A DNA stretch of 64,000 nt from Chaenocephalus aceratus (GCA_023974075.1 CM043797.1:28475523-28539522); one strand, 5' to 3'; positions 1-15,011 are shown, counted from the stretch's first letter. Translations and numbers: made by a program. Notes: generated by a model from the letters alone, not told the origin.

Positions 1-256
1 TATAGTTCGCTATCTGTGTACTTTTTTATATTTTAGTTTTTTATTTGTATGCACCACGACACCTAGTGAAATTCCTCATACGTGTGAACCTACCTTAAGT
101 AGTTTTCATAGTATACTAAAATAGTTAACTACTACTACTTCAAAACAAAACTCACTTGACAAAAGGGATATCTCAAAGTAAAGTTTCAGGAGTCAAAAGG
201 CCCAGGTTCTCACGACATGAAACATAACGAACTGACAAGGGAACAAAGAAACACCA

Positions 257-1300
257 GGGGGGTATACTGCGAAGCAGGATTTTCGCTTAGCCGGCTAAAT
301 TCAGGGAAAACTCCGGCTTTCCGGTCATCCGAAGCTGGTTCTCTTTTTAGCAGGCTAGATCTCCATGGTAATATATGCTAAGCAGCTAACCTGGTCGGGA
401 CCAGGTTAGGTTGCAGGCTAAGAGATCAACTCAGTGAAAGCACTGCCTGCTGACCAATCAGAGCTCAGTGTGCGGAGTTTAAAGCGATCAAGTCATATTA
501 CAGGAGAAAGGAAATACAGAAAAGCTGCCGTTGCAGGAAAGACGGCCGGCAAAAATCACCGACTGTGTGAACGTGAACATTAATAGAATATCACCTCCCA
601 TCTTCAGAGCAATCTGACTATTATAACATTAGCGTTAAGAAAGCTTAATTAAATATCTGCCACAACATAAGTAACCGGATCAGAGTACATTAAGTACAGT
701 CCGCGGCATATCACTTCATAATGTATCATATATCTCCTTATCTGAGTCAGCTGAGCCGTATCTGGCCGTGCAACACTCACAGTGTCACATACTGGATGCA
801 GAAGTATTATTTTAAGCAACACATAAGTTGACGAAACACTCGAGACAAATGTAATTGAAGTCAGATCGTGTTTTAGAGACGGGGCAGTGATATCATAAAC
901 CTGTTATGTACGCATTCAAACACTTTTTCTTTTGCCAGCTGTATTCACCTTGCAGGTGCAGCTATGTGGCTTTGATCCTGGATCAAGTGTTTAAGTCATG
1001 GATGTTTAAAGTTTAACTTCTTCATTTTTGACTAGTATTAAAGTTCACTTTTCATTCAGGAAGTATGACGCTGCGCTGTCAGTGCGCTTCTCCATGTTTG
1101 TGATTGGTCGAATGCTCCAAATACCACCCCTTTCATGTGAACGCGCACCTAACTAGATAGGACACGGCTGGCTTGAGCGATCCACTTGATAACCAGCGTC
1201 GTAGTACAGTTTAGCGAGAGCGCGTATGTTTTGGATTAGGCCAACCGGCTAACTCAAACATATCCAGGTTAGGTTGAACCAGCTTCGTAGCATAGGCCCC
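257..1300. mobile_element. DNA transposon/MITE with imperfect terminal inverted repeats, possibly Harbinger-like
   Basis: The left end reads GGGGTATACTGCGAAGCAGG and the right end, reverse-complemented, reads GGGGCCTATGCTACGAAGCT, so the termini are imperfect inverted repeats. Subterminal GCCGGCTAA motifs also occur near both ends. The family assignment rests on a general resemblance to fish Harbinger-type termini. I could not fix a clean target-site duplication (CCAG flanks both sides at best). No transposase reading frame is visible inside, so this would be a non-autonomous copy of about 1 kb. Confidence 0.4.
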
Positions 1301-1496
1301 AGGGCTATTTATAGGTGAGGAGGATGGGCACAGGTGAAAACTATCAGGGCAGGGCCAAGAAATCTCAAGGGCGGGAAACACACAAAGGCAGGAAATGTGG
1401 GATCTGGAATGAGAGGGAAGGATTACTTTCAAAATAAAAAAAGGAAGTGACAAGATCAAAACACAAGACTAGAGTAAAAAACATAACATAACATAA

Positions 1497-2460
1497 CTTA
1501 ACCTAACATAATAATAATAATAATAATAATAGATTTAATTTGTTAGCGCTTTTACAGGTGCTCAAAGACGCTTTACAGATATAGTGAAGAATAAAATAAA
1601 ATAAAGGAACAACAAATAAATATATAGTTAAAGTCAAATAATACAAAAACAATCACACATTAAAAGATTAAAATTGAAGAGGTGAGTTTTTGTAAGTTTT
1701 TTGAAGGTGGTGAGGTCAGTGCAGTCTCTGATGGGTTGTGGGAGTGAGTTCCAGAGGGAAGGGGCAGCAACGGAGAAGGCTCTGTCCCCCCAGGTCCGGT
1801 GATTGATGCGGGTGGGGATGGATAGGAGGTTGGCTTCTGATGAGCGGAGGCAGCGGGAAGGGGTGTGGTGGTGCAGCAGGTCTGTGAGGTAGGGGGGGGC
1901 CTGATTGTTGAGGGCTTTGTGAGTAATCAGAAGGACTTTGAAGTTGATTCTTTGACGGACGTGGAGCCAGTGGAGGTTCTGGAGGACGGGAGTGATGTGG
2001 TCTCGGGAGCGGGTGTGGGTGAGGAGGCGGGCAGCAGAGTTCTGGATATGTTGGAGTTTATTGAGGAGGTTGGATGGTATGCCGTAGTAGAGGATGCTAT
2101 TGCAGTAGTTGAGTCGTGATGTGATGAATGCATGCATCAGGGTTTCAGCAGCAGAGGAGGAGAGTGATGGGTGGAGACGGGCAATGTTTTTGAGGTCGAA
2201 AAAGGCGGTCCTGGTTGAATTTGAGCTGACTGTCGAAGATGACTCCGAGGTTGCGGATGTGAGGGGGGAGATAGAGTGTGGCTGTCAATGGTGAAGTTGA
2301 AATTCTGGATGTCTTTGATACGGGATGGGGGGCCGATGATGATGATGTCTGATTTGGCACTGTTCTGTTGGAGATAGTTTGTTTGCATCCATGCTTTTAT
2401 TTCTGAGAGACAATTGGTGAGAGTGGAGTGTGTTGGGGGGGTGATGGTTTCTGTTGAGAT
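1497..2460 (-). mobile_element. 5'-truncated LINE (L2/CR1-like), 3' part of reverse transcriptase
   Basis: On the minus strand, 1634-2137 is open for 167 codons. It contains motifs typical of the C-terminal part of fish L2/CR1-like reverse transcriptases: SRLNYCNSILYYGIP, LQHIQNSAARLLT, and a terminal segment with AFSVAAPSLWNSLP and FKKLTKTHLF. Upstream (about 2140-2480) the homologous reading continues only in other frames, with a KSDIIIIGPP segment and RNLGVIFDSQLKFNQ, so the copy carries frameshifts. The 3' end carries the usual AAAGCG...GAGCACCTGTAAAAGCGC box and a (TTA)n tail at 1509-1531. It is a dead copy; the 5' half of the element is missing. Confidence 0.75.
1634..2137 (-). pseudogene. 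LINE reverse transcriptase C-terminal fragment
   Basis: This is the longest open frame inside the truncated LINE. It covers only the thumb/C-terminal region of the polymerase. The catalytic DD motif and the endonuclease are absent, so it cannot encode a functional enzyme. The neighbouring upstream segments are in different frames, which indicates decay after insertion. Confidence 0.7.
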
Positions 2461-5694
<3,234 letters not shown>

Positions 5695-6344
5695 CTTTGA
5701 GAAGGTGGCTAAAGGTCTATTAGGAGAGCAGATGGCAGGACCTCTAGGCTCTCTCCTCTAATGGGCTTGGCAGTGAGTCTGTCATCTTTAGACTGTTTTT
5801 TACTAAAGCATACAGTTCACACACAAACATGTGTACTGTAGCCATGGAGAATATACAAAAGGCTCAATATACGACATAACTCTTGGTTGTATAAGAAAGG
5901 TTCGGTCTGCCTCACAGTTTTCAAAATACATTTTAATAGGCCTGTTTGGAAAGAATATTGACAAGTAAAACTTATGTATTATTCGAACAAAAATAATTGT
6001 CATTTATTTGTTTTAGTCAAAATGTTTTAGTAACAATTTCATCCCTGGCCTTTGAAAACACTGTTTTTGTAAAATTGGTACCATTTTGTTAGGGGGACTC
6101 TTTAAAAAGGGTTAGAAAAGCAAAACAAATAGATAGAAAAACCAATATTGAACTTGCTCATAGGCCATATTGCATTAGTAAACGACAGGAAAGACATAGA
6201 AACCTACGAGTTGTTCTTATTTATGTCTTCAAACTGATTTATAAAGCAGGGGTGGATGACTTATTCATTTAAAATAAATGTTTCATCTTTAAAAAGAGAC
6301 AAATATTAGAAGCTGGTATCTTAAAACCTGTGCCAGTGTCTAAG

Positions 6345-6870
6345 ACCCCATTTACACACAAACGCATACGAAACGCAAACGAACCGATTACGATATAGAA
6401 AAAATATCTTCCGATCATACGAGACCGCTCGAAAGCGCTGGAGACGCTGTGGTACATATGCCGGGGCTGTAAGTGGCGCTCTACTTCCGCCACAAAATAC
6501 ACCAAAAGCAGTGAAGAAGACCCCCGAACATGGTTGCCATGGTTGCCCTTCTGTTTATGCCCTGCGGTGGATTTAGCAACATGTAGTTCATGTAATTCTC
6601 CATGTCCACTTGTTGCTGATGGTTGTGGTAGAGGAGCTGAGAGGCGGGGCTATGGCTTCATCATTATCAGGAAATGATCGTATAGGGCGTACACACGGAG
6701 CTGTTTGCCCCCCCAGAGCGTTCCGTTTGCAGATCTATCCACCTTGGGACCCGTTATCGTTTGCGGGGTCCGTTTCCGCGTTTCCGTTACGGCCTCGTGT
6801 GAACGAATGGGCTATACGAAAGAGAAAAGTAGCGGATACAACCGTTTGCGTTCTCGTGTAAACAGCACCA
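6345..6870. mobile_element. Non-autonomous TIR element
   Basis: The left end TTTACACACAAACGCATACG (6351-6370) pairs with the right end, whose reverse complement is TTTACACGAGAACGCAAACG (ending near 6863). The interior has further CG-rich subterminal matches (AACGCAAACGAACCG against its counterpart). No transposase is visible. The segment 6421-6500 is closely related to part of another element at 52993-53067. Exact ends and target duplication were not resolved. Confidence 0.55.
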
Positions 6871-8355
6871 AAGTGATCCTGAGTTAAACAGTGTTAAAAA
6901 CAGTGTCAATTTCTTTATTTGCCAACATCAAGTGACCCTTTAGAACCAAAAATATCTCTCGTGCTTTGATGGTATTTCAAAGTCTATTCAAATGTGTTTC
7001 TGCACAGCTCTGGGTCGACTGTCACAATCTGACAGCAAATGTCTGGCAAACCAAAAGTGGCTTACACAGCGTTGGTGCACTCTTAGATTAACTCAACAAA
7101 CTCTGCTCTGCAGTCATTAGATGTGACAGGAGGTAAGTGTGCTGACGGTCCAATTTCCTGATTTGTGCTAAAAGATGGTGCAAAATTAATGAATTAAGAG
7201 ACATGCAACTAGCAAGTGTGCGTGTTTCTGGGGGGCTTGTCTTTCTAGCTTTGTGAGGACCAGTTTAAGCTTTAGGTATCAAGAGTGATAATGTTTTTTG
7301 GCATAATTTAGCTGGTTCTCATAAGACTTTATTTAGGGGTTTAACAAAAACAATGGTTCACACAATCTGGGTTTAATTTAGTTGTTCAACTAATCTAAAG
7401 TGCTACGATCTCGGACAAATAGCCCACAGATTTTAAATGTTTTTGCCAGATCAAAAGGGAGTAAAGCCGTAATGTTGCTAATAATCTCTCATTGCAAAGG
7501 AAAATCTTAAATGTGCATTACTACAGAAAATATGGTAGGTCAAAGTTGAACCAGGAAGTTGTTAATTAAAGAGACACTTGGGTAATTTTGACTTCAAGAC
7601 TTGTTGGACTAACATTGTGTAATTTGCTGCGTTGGAAATATTTTCTCCCACATTCCTGCAATTACTTTGGTGAGTACAATGTTAACTTAATTGAGTGAAT
7701 TGATGAGGAAATTACAACCTAAAGGTTTCCTTGGAGAATTCCTGAATAAGGTCAATGTTTTGGGAACACAGTTTTGGGAATAATCATTTTGTGTAAGGAT
7801 TACATTAAAAGGACAATGCAAAATGTCAATAAGGGTCCTCAAGTAAGAAAGTACACACTGTTTTGATTCACTGTTTTTAAACTCATAAACCAACTAAAAG
7901 ATACTTAGTAAAATACTTGTTTTTCTTCAGGTTAACTGTGTTCAGTTGTTCATTCAGCACTCTGTAGACTAGACCATGGAAATATGATCTGTACAATTCT
8001 ACACTGTAGCAACCAGAATCATATATTTTGATTTTAGTGAATGGTACGTTTAGAATGTCTGCTAACCTGTCAAAACTAATTCTCCATAATAAACTGATGC
8101 CATTACTAAGAGCATACATACACTTTGTAAGAAGTAATATTATATGCAATGATTAGATACATCTCAGTACGTATTTTCTCAAAAGCAAGCATGCGGAATT
8201 GTTAAGTGAAGAGTTGCTAGTTCATTTTGAGGTCCTGCTTGTTATGTCTTCATCCTGTGACTGATGGTGTATGAAAAGAAGTCTGTGCATGTCAATTATA
8301 TCAAGTTTTGTGCAATGGGAAACGACTGAAGAGATTTCTTTGGGTCCTCTCACTA
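6871..8355. other. No gene seen
   Basis: AT-rich sequence with only short random open frames. No repeat or RNA gene is recognised. Confidence 0.5.
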
Positions 8356-8871
8356 TTATGTCTTCTCTGGCGTGAGTTTGTTGGTGGAGAAGAGAATGAC
8401 GAAGATGAAGTGTAGATTTACGCCGGTCCTCTCTGTTTGCGTGTCAGCTGCATTGAGGTTTGCTCCTCCATTAGAGGCACAGTGCTTAGACCTAAACTCA
8501 TATCCATAGTGACGTGCAGCTCTAGGGGAAATGCTGTAACCCAATCCCAAAGAGTTTGTTGTGCATTTATGAGTTTCAACACAGATGGTAAGGACTTGCG
8601 CAGAGGCTTTATCTCTTCTTTTTCCAGACGATCCACACCCCCTCAATCTGATTTGTTTGTGGCTGTATTCCTTTGTGTTACACCGCAACATATCGCTGTC
8701 CTGATTTGTGTGAAATGTTCTTAGTTTCCCATTCTGCCTTCTCCACTGCTGCTCCGTGCAGGCTTTACGGATCCAATCACAGTAACATGACACCAGAAAA
8801 GAGGCAGAGAGATATTTGATGGTGTGATGAGACTCTTCACAGATTGAATCATTAACACCACTCAGTTCCAT
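8356..8871 (-). other. Unidentified open reading frame, 171 codons, low confidence
   Basis: This is an ATG-initiated 171-codon frame on the minus strand, and a second overlapping frame (8418-8636) stays open for 72 codons. The protein is Lys/Arg/His-rich with scattered Cys. I recognise no domain, signal peptide or membrane segment. It lies just downstream of the TUNAR-like ORFs on the same strand, so it could be part of the 3' untranslated region or a downstream exon of that transcript. It could also be a decayed repeat or a chance frame. I would not treat it as a protein gene without transcript or conservation data. Confidence 0.15.
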
Positions 8872-9261
8872 GTCTCTGGTTTTTTTTATAACATCAATAA
8901 GTCTGTAGAATAAACAGAATAACTTTAAGAAATGGCAGTCATTTATCAGGTGTTTTGGTCAAATCCTGATAGAGGTATACATTTGAAAGAAATACAAGTG
9001 AAAGTTAACAACTCATCATGCACATATGAGAACGATCACAATATAGAAAAACACCAACTGTAGGATACACATTTAAAAAAAAGGTAAATAATTAATGTGT
9101 ATTTCTATTATATCTGTTCTTGAAAAGTACTACAAATGTTAACCACAGTGTGCTTAGGTACAATATATACAGATGTGGTTGAACTGTGTACTCTATGGTA
9201 CTGGTGCTGTTAGGTGTGGCAAGATTATCTCATAACTGAATATGTGTTTAGGAATATATTT

Positions 9262-9384
9262 TTAAGTGGAGGTGTATAAGTAGACAAAGAGGAGGAGCAC
9301 GAGGTTGAGTACGATGCCAATGACACCCAGCACAGCCAGGAATCTCTCCTCTGGGGTGCTCAGGTGAGGACACATCAGGTCCAT
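9262..9384 (-). CDS. TUNAR-like single-pass microprotein (40 aa), tandem relative of tunar
   Basis: On the minus strand an ATG at 9384 opens 40 codons ending in TAA at 9262-9264. The product has a short polar head (MDLMCPHLSTPEER) followed by a hydrophobic segment of about 22 residues and the tail FVYLYTST. From the EER motif onward it aligns without gaps to the tunar ORF 0.8 kb upstream: 17 of 28 positions are identical, including EER, LA, LG, IG, LNL, FVY and YT. The remaining differences are mostly conservative (I/V/L). TUNAR-type proteins are tiny ER membrane proteins reported to interact with SERCA calcium pumps; by similarity this would be a second such regulin. The start context is moderate (G at +4, T at -3). 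An acceptor-like CAG just before the AGGAGAG codons means the ORF could instead be a spliced last exon joined to an upstream start. Confidence 0.6.
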   Translation of the reverse strand: MDLMCPHLSTPEERFLAVLGVIGIVLNLVLLLFVYLYTST

Positions 9385-9424
9385 GTAAAACGTTTACAGT
9401 CACTACTAAGTACAGAAAATAGTA

Positions 9425-9430
9425 TTTATT
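9425..9430 (-). terminator. AATAAA hexamer between the two TUNAR-type ORFs
   Basis: The plus strand reads TTTATT here, i.e. AATAAA on the coding strand. It lies about 760 nt after the tunar stop and about 40 nt before the second ORF. If used, it would end the tunar transcript before the second ORF. AT-rich DNA gives such hexamers by chance, so this is weak evidence. Confidence 0.25.
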
Positions 9431-10188
9431 AATGTGTGCGAGTGATTATCTGTATAGTTGTATAAAGGTTCTATTCAAGTATATTTAAGGGTTCTCACAA
9501 GTATATTGGCTTCAATTCCTCCGTTAATAGTTTACTTGGCAGTTTTGTTCGCTTTTAACCATGCGTATATTGTAAAGATATCTCCCTAACCACTCAATTT
9601 GTCAAGTTAACTCAAATGTGCATTGTTTGTCAAACCATTTAGATATATTTAAGTGACAGTGATACAATCCTAAATGTCAGAGTAGCTTGATTGTCAAAAG
9701 ACACACTTTAACATGTTAAGTCACAAAACAGAAGATATTTGGACAGAACACAGTCAAATATGATCACCATCAGACCGAAGACAGTTTGGCCCAGTTATAT
9801 AAATACAGATACATGTGACCATAACCAGAATGGACACCAGTCTTTACACATATACATTTGGGTAATTGGCCTGAAAAAAATTGGAAATGCAGTTAAAGAA
9901 TCGAAGCTGTGTGAGTGTGCATATAACTCCACCTGCAGCTATACTGCTCTGTGATTGGCAGCAGGCTTAAGCTAACAAAGCAGAGCTGTCTGAAGAGATA
10001 AGCAGTGATGCGGCTCTCGATAAATATGGCTTCTATCCAGCTTAACACACTGACAATGATCCTCACATCGTACTGCTCACTCTGAATAATCAAACCCTCT
10101 TTAGTATATAAATAAAGAGGAGGACGGCAGGAAAGAGAAGAGTGAGGGACAGGTCCAACAGCTCTCGTTCAAGTTCTTGTCGAAAAGC

Positions 10189-10347
10189 TTAGGTGACAGT
10201 GGTGTATATGTAGACAAAAATGACCACTAAAAGGTTGAGGATGGTCCCTATGATGCCCAGCATGGCTAAAATTCTCTCCTCGCGGTCGTTCTGGGGGTCT
10301 TCCTCTCTAGCGTGAGTGCTGCAGACGTAGCGGCTGCCGGGGACCAT
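10189..10347 (-). CDS. tunar: TUNAR microprotein (52 aa)
   Basis: The minus-strand ORF encodes a small single-pass membrane protein. It has a charged head (HAREEDPQNDREER), a hydrophobic helix containing ILAMLGIIGTILNLLVVI, and the tail FVYIYTTVT. The block LAMLGIIGTILNL...IFVYIYTT matches what I know of the 48-residue human TUNAR/BNLN microprotein almost residue for residue. That protein sits in the ER membrane, binds SERCA2 and tunes calcium during neural differentiation; the zebrafish locus was first described as the lncRNA megamind. I chose the ATG at 10347 because it lies in an ideal ACCATGG context. An in-frame ATG three codons upstream (10356) has a weaker context and would give 55 residues. 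The coding region lies wholly in one exon, whose likely acceptor (a pyrimidine-rich run then CCAG) places its 5' edge at 10387. TUNAR and HHIPL1 are both on human 14q32, consistent with old linkage. Confidence 0.85.
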   Translation of the reverse strand: MVPGSRYVCSTHAREEDPQNDREERILAMLGIIGTILNLLVVIFVYIYTTVT

Positions 10348-10387
10348 GGTTACCATCAAAGAACCCCACCCCCACAGGGCGTGACGC
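10348..10387 (-). other. tunar: Probable 5' part of the tunar coding exon (untranslated)
   Basis: On the minus strand a tract reading TCTGTCTCCATATCCAG precedes position 10387 and is a credible 3' splice site. The short stretch between it and the ATG would be 5' untranslated sequence. Upstream non-coding exons must lie at higher coordinates, but I could not place them. Confidence 0.4.
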
Positions 10388-11228
10388 CTGGATATGGAGA
10401 CAGACAAAGTTGACATTAAACAGAGGTCTGGTAAAAAAAGATATGCAGAAGAGAATGAAACATGTTCAGTATTTATGAGTAGCTGAAAAACGATCCCTCT
10501 CTTTCCCAAACACTTGCACACAAACGTCTTTTTAGTTCCAAAGATGTCCCTGCATTCATCTGAGCATTGCATATTAACAAAACATTTAGTCAGTGAATAA
10601 TTAGATTAAATGTTCATTGTGTTTTCTGATCACTTCTTTAACCATTGACCAAATTACAACTCCAACTGGTTCAAGACAAAACCCATGTGACAACATCCTG
10701 GAGTATCTTTTAACTGTACCTTTTTCAATAGATAAATACTATTCAATCGCTATTGATGATGTAAATGTCCTACTAGTCTTTAGTCTCTACTTTCTCTCTA
10801 CATACTTAACCTTCCTCTGTTAGTGGTGGTGTGATCAGTGGTGTCTGTTAAAAATTAATGAAGTTCGAAGCTGATTGGTGTATTATGTGCTGTGCTCTGT
10901 GACAGTTTGGGAGCGAACAGAGATAGCGAGGTTAGGATGAGGACTCTGAACGTGTGTGTATTTATATCTCTTTTTGTGCTAAAATAAGAACATCTCCTGG
11001 GCTTTCCACCGGATGTGAGATTTCCACTACACTGAACTCTTCACATTTAGGCCCACTAGTCAGTTACCTTGGCTAATTTTGTCAACTAGTGCATCATCTG
11101 TTTTTTTAATCTGCTTGTGCCAGGATCATAAGTGCAAAAGTTGTATAAAACAGAGACAGACAAACACAAAACCATATTTCTATCACCAGTAACGTAAAGC
11201 GGCATCTTTGTGAAGTGACGACCCCTTG
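10388..11228. other. No coding feature resolved upstream of tunar
   Basis: Upstream non-coding exons of tunar could be here, but no splice-bounded unit is convincing. The sequence is unique-looking. Confidence 0.4.
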
Positions 11229-11261
11229 TTAGCTGGAACGGCTCGTGTGTGTGTGTGTGTG

Positions 11262-11708
<447 letters not shown>

Positions 11709-12360
11709 TTTGATGCAGTTTAGCCATTCAACAGTGTAACATGATTACTTCCAACCCAATTAGAGGGAATGCATGGCACACCTCAACATTTAGGGCTGTA
11801 TGTAAATAAAATATAGAGAAGATGACAAAACAAAGGGGAAATCCAATAGAGGAAATATCATATGTACGTTCAGATGTTGACTATGACTGCCAGTGGTGTT
11901 ATAATGAAGGTATGCTATAACAGTTTAACATGCTTTTTACAATATAAGAGGATTGGTTACTGTAAACTGTGAATTGGATTGTCGTTATATTTTCACTCTT
12001 TGTAGGTGTGGGCGAAAACAGTTGGCCACTAGATTTTCTCCAATTAATCCATAGCATGAAACTGAACCCCTCCAATGTTGAGTTCCACAGCAGCCAAGGA
12101 CACAACCCTTTAAAGACAAAACTGCAGGTCAAGTTTTATTGCGTACTTTAAGTTGACCAAAAGCAAAACACTCTACAGAAAATAAACTGCTTCCAAATAA
12201 TGTATGTGGATTGCAGCAGGATTTTAGATCAACAGATTTGTATTTTTCACTTGCCTTTAAACAGTCTACTATGACCTTGTGACATTTGCTTTTGTTAAGG
12301 TTTTCTTAAATTATAATGTTGTGTGCTTGTACTTATTTGACTTGAAGGTTGAGGTTGAAT

Positions 12361-13533
12361 TAGGGCTGTGCGATTATGGCAAAAATCATAATCACGATTA
12401 TTTGGGTCAATAATTGATATCACGATTATTTTGACGATTATTCATTGACCATTTATTGAACTTTAAAACAAATAATATTTTACCAATAAACAAGATCAAC
12501 AAATATGTTGGAGCGCACTTCCAAAACCATACTAAACATATATTATTAATATGATAAATAAAAATAAATTAGACCAAAATAAATTAAATCAAATATGTTG
12601 CAGTGCACTGTCACAACCTACTGAAAACTCCTTAACATATAGCCAACATTTTGGTAAAACATATTCAACATATTCCACTCAGTTAAACGTTGAAGGCTGG
12701 CCAACCGTCATGGTCCAGAAGTAACAGGAAATAAATGTTGAACTACAATTTAAGACCAAATAAAAATGTTTAGGCCACCATGGCAAATGCTGGGAGGGCT
12801 GCTCATGTCATCTCTTAAAGATGTTTTGCAAGAAACACCAGCCTGTTTACATGGTCTGGTTTCAGAGATGAGCGCAGGCAGGTGACAATATTGCCACCTG
12901 TACTGAAGACCCTCAGCCACGCCCCGACACATGGGGTGACGCCGGCCAATCACAAAGCTTTGATGCGTTCAAGTGCATTATTCTGGCACAGGACATTAAC
13001 GATAAAACAGAATATTGTTGTTCTATTTTTAGACACATCTCGCGATCGACTGGTTGGGCACCCCAGGGCTAGACCATAGGTCCGTTGTGGTCGCAAAGTA
13101 GTCAGCTGAAGCCACATCTCTCTCAACTTCCCCACGGCATTTGTCATATAGTGCAGGCAGCGCAGACCTGCTGAAATAATACCGAGACGGCATCGCGTAA
13201 CGCTTGTCCAACGTGTTGACAAGCTGCTTAAAGCCCTGGTTGCTAACAGTGCTAACTGGGCACATATCTTTAGCGATGTGAAATGTAATGGCAAAGTACT
13301 TAGTGGAAATAGTTTTACCCTTCTTTTTAACGAGTTGCTGCTCTTGTTCTGACATCTTCGCTCGCGCTGAACACTCACAACACATGTCACTCCCACGTGG
13401 CCGAGTGGGCTTTTAGGGAGGGGCGAAAGCACACCCAGCAAAATAATCGTATTTTGTCAATTATGCTGTTTTCATAATCGTCGCAAACCATAATCGTAAT
13501 TGTGATTAAAATACGATTAATTGCACAGCCCTA
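12361..13533. mobile_element. hAT transposon, internally deleted, with 8-bp target duplication
   Basis: The element starts TAGGGCTGTGCGATTA and ends with the matching TTAATTGCACAGCCCTA. It is flanked by an exact 8-bp duplication GGTTGAAT (12353-12360 and 13534-13541), the hallmark of hAT insertion. Subterminal regions are full of ATAATCG/CGATTAT motifs in both orientations, likely transposase-binding repeats. The interior retains part of a transposase gene on the minus strand. Confidence 0.92.
13029..13385 (-). pseudogene. hAT (ZBED-type) transposase N-terminal fragment
   Basis: 118 open codons encode a segment with VNTLDKRYAMPSRYYFS, an ALYDKC motif and YFATTTDLWSS. This is the pattern upstream of and including the first catalytic aspartate of hAT transposases (TTD-W-S). 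The RNase-H-like core and the dimerisation domain downstream are missing, so the copy cannot move itself. Confidence 0.75.
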
Positions 13534-13845
13534 GGTTGAATTGATTAGTTTCAACATTAATGTTTGTACATTGTCAGTGTTGTCAGTCTTCTAGAGTTAA
13601 AGAACAAGCATGAATTAACACATACTACATATTTTTACCAAATGCATACTATTTTGCAATACAACTGCAGCATCTACTATCCAGTCACAAGCTAGACTTC
13701 AGACAACATACGGTTACTCCTAGAAAACACTCTTTCACTGCTATTAGTTTTTGTTCTCCCTCCTTCCCTCTCTTCAAGAAAACAAATATAAATGAACAGC
13801 AGCAGCTCAATCAATGGCATGTTTGCCCATTTTCTAACCTGTTAA

Positions 13846-15007
13846 ACCCAGAGCCTGTTTTTCAGGTTTCAGGCTCGAAAATGACATTCCCAGAACAAAT
13901 AACCATATCTTCCCTTCTAAAAGGGTTAAATTAATAATCTTTTTTCTCAAAGTAATGATAAACCTGTGAGTTGGATGTAGACAAGTCAGAATAAATATAG
14001 ATGTTTTTTATCTTAAAGAAAATTCAGATTGAACATGGTAAAAAACTGTAAATTATAGTGTTCGTCCAAAAAATATTTTGTACTTATAGTGAAAACTAAC
14101 CTTGGATGATGGGTTAGTAGACTAAAAGCTTTAGGAATCCAAAGTACAACATATAATAAGTACCCTGTATCAAGATTGATGCAAAACAAGTGATATTTGA
14201 CCTTTTAAGACAGATTTAGCAAAACAAAACCTCTTCTGGGGCCATTTGGATGGATTTTCCATATCTCTGGCCCCCCTTGCTGGATTTTGACATGTGACAT
14301 CTCTTTCTGACCGTCAGAGCCAATGGAATCGAGGGGAACTCCCACCTAGTCCTTATTTGGTAATTTCCGTGAGTTAGACTGCTGCATAGCCGAGACCGGA
14401 AGCAGCAGCCACTCTGGTGGCTACCATTAGCAGCTAACATTTGCTCTGCGATTTTTTACATAAAAATTGAATTATGGATTATAAATGAAATCTTTTTTTA
14501 TACAGAGACGTTAACAACCTATGGATTAACCGATTCAGTCGCGTTTTTTCTCGTTTTAATGCCATTGAACACGTCTTTTGATCAGATAGACAGCTACGCT
14601 GAGACGATCTCCCTAGAAGCTCCGTAAAGGTACGTGTTGTGATGTCTGTGTTTGCTCCCCTGTCGCGAGTTTGGATGACTCAGTGATGATACTATATACC
14701 TAAATAATCTGTGGAACCTCAGCTTTAATCGGGTATCTTGTATGTGTAGCTACGATAAGTAATAAGGGTACTTTTATCTTGAGTTCTGTGCCAATGTTCG
14801 TTAGCATTTTTCGCTAAGGGGTCATTTAGATGCTTCTTATGAGACTTGTGTTTTGTTTTAGTAAAAATGGTTTGTATCGTCAGTTAGCTGAGATTATTCC
14901 CGTTAATCTGGTATAACACATTAATAGGTTCTTAAATATTAAGAGCCCCTGAGACACAGTGTCGTGAAAAAAAAAACCAGGGTCCCCGCCGACGGGGACC
15001 TTGGGGT
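13846..15007. mobile_element. TTAA-flanked element, probably piggyBac-like non-autonomous
   Basis: TTAA occurs at 13842-13845 and 15008-15011. The inner ends are ACCCAGAGCC at the left and, reverse-complemented, ACCCCAAGGT at the right, giving a short imperfect inverted repeat. A GTCCCCGCCGACGGGGAC hairpin sits just inside the right end. No long reading frame is present. Boundaries are an inference from the TTAA pair and the end similarity. Confidence 0.45.
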
Positions 15008-15011
15008 TTAA

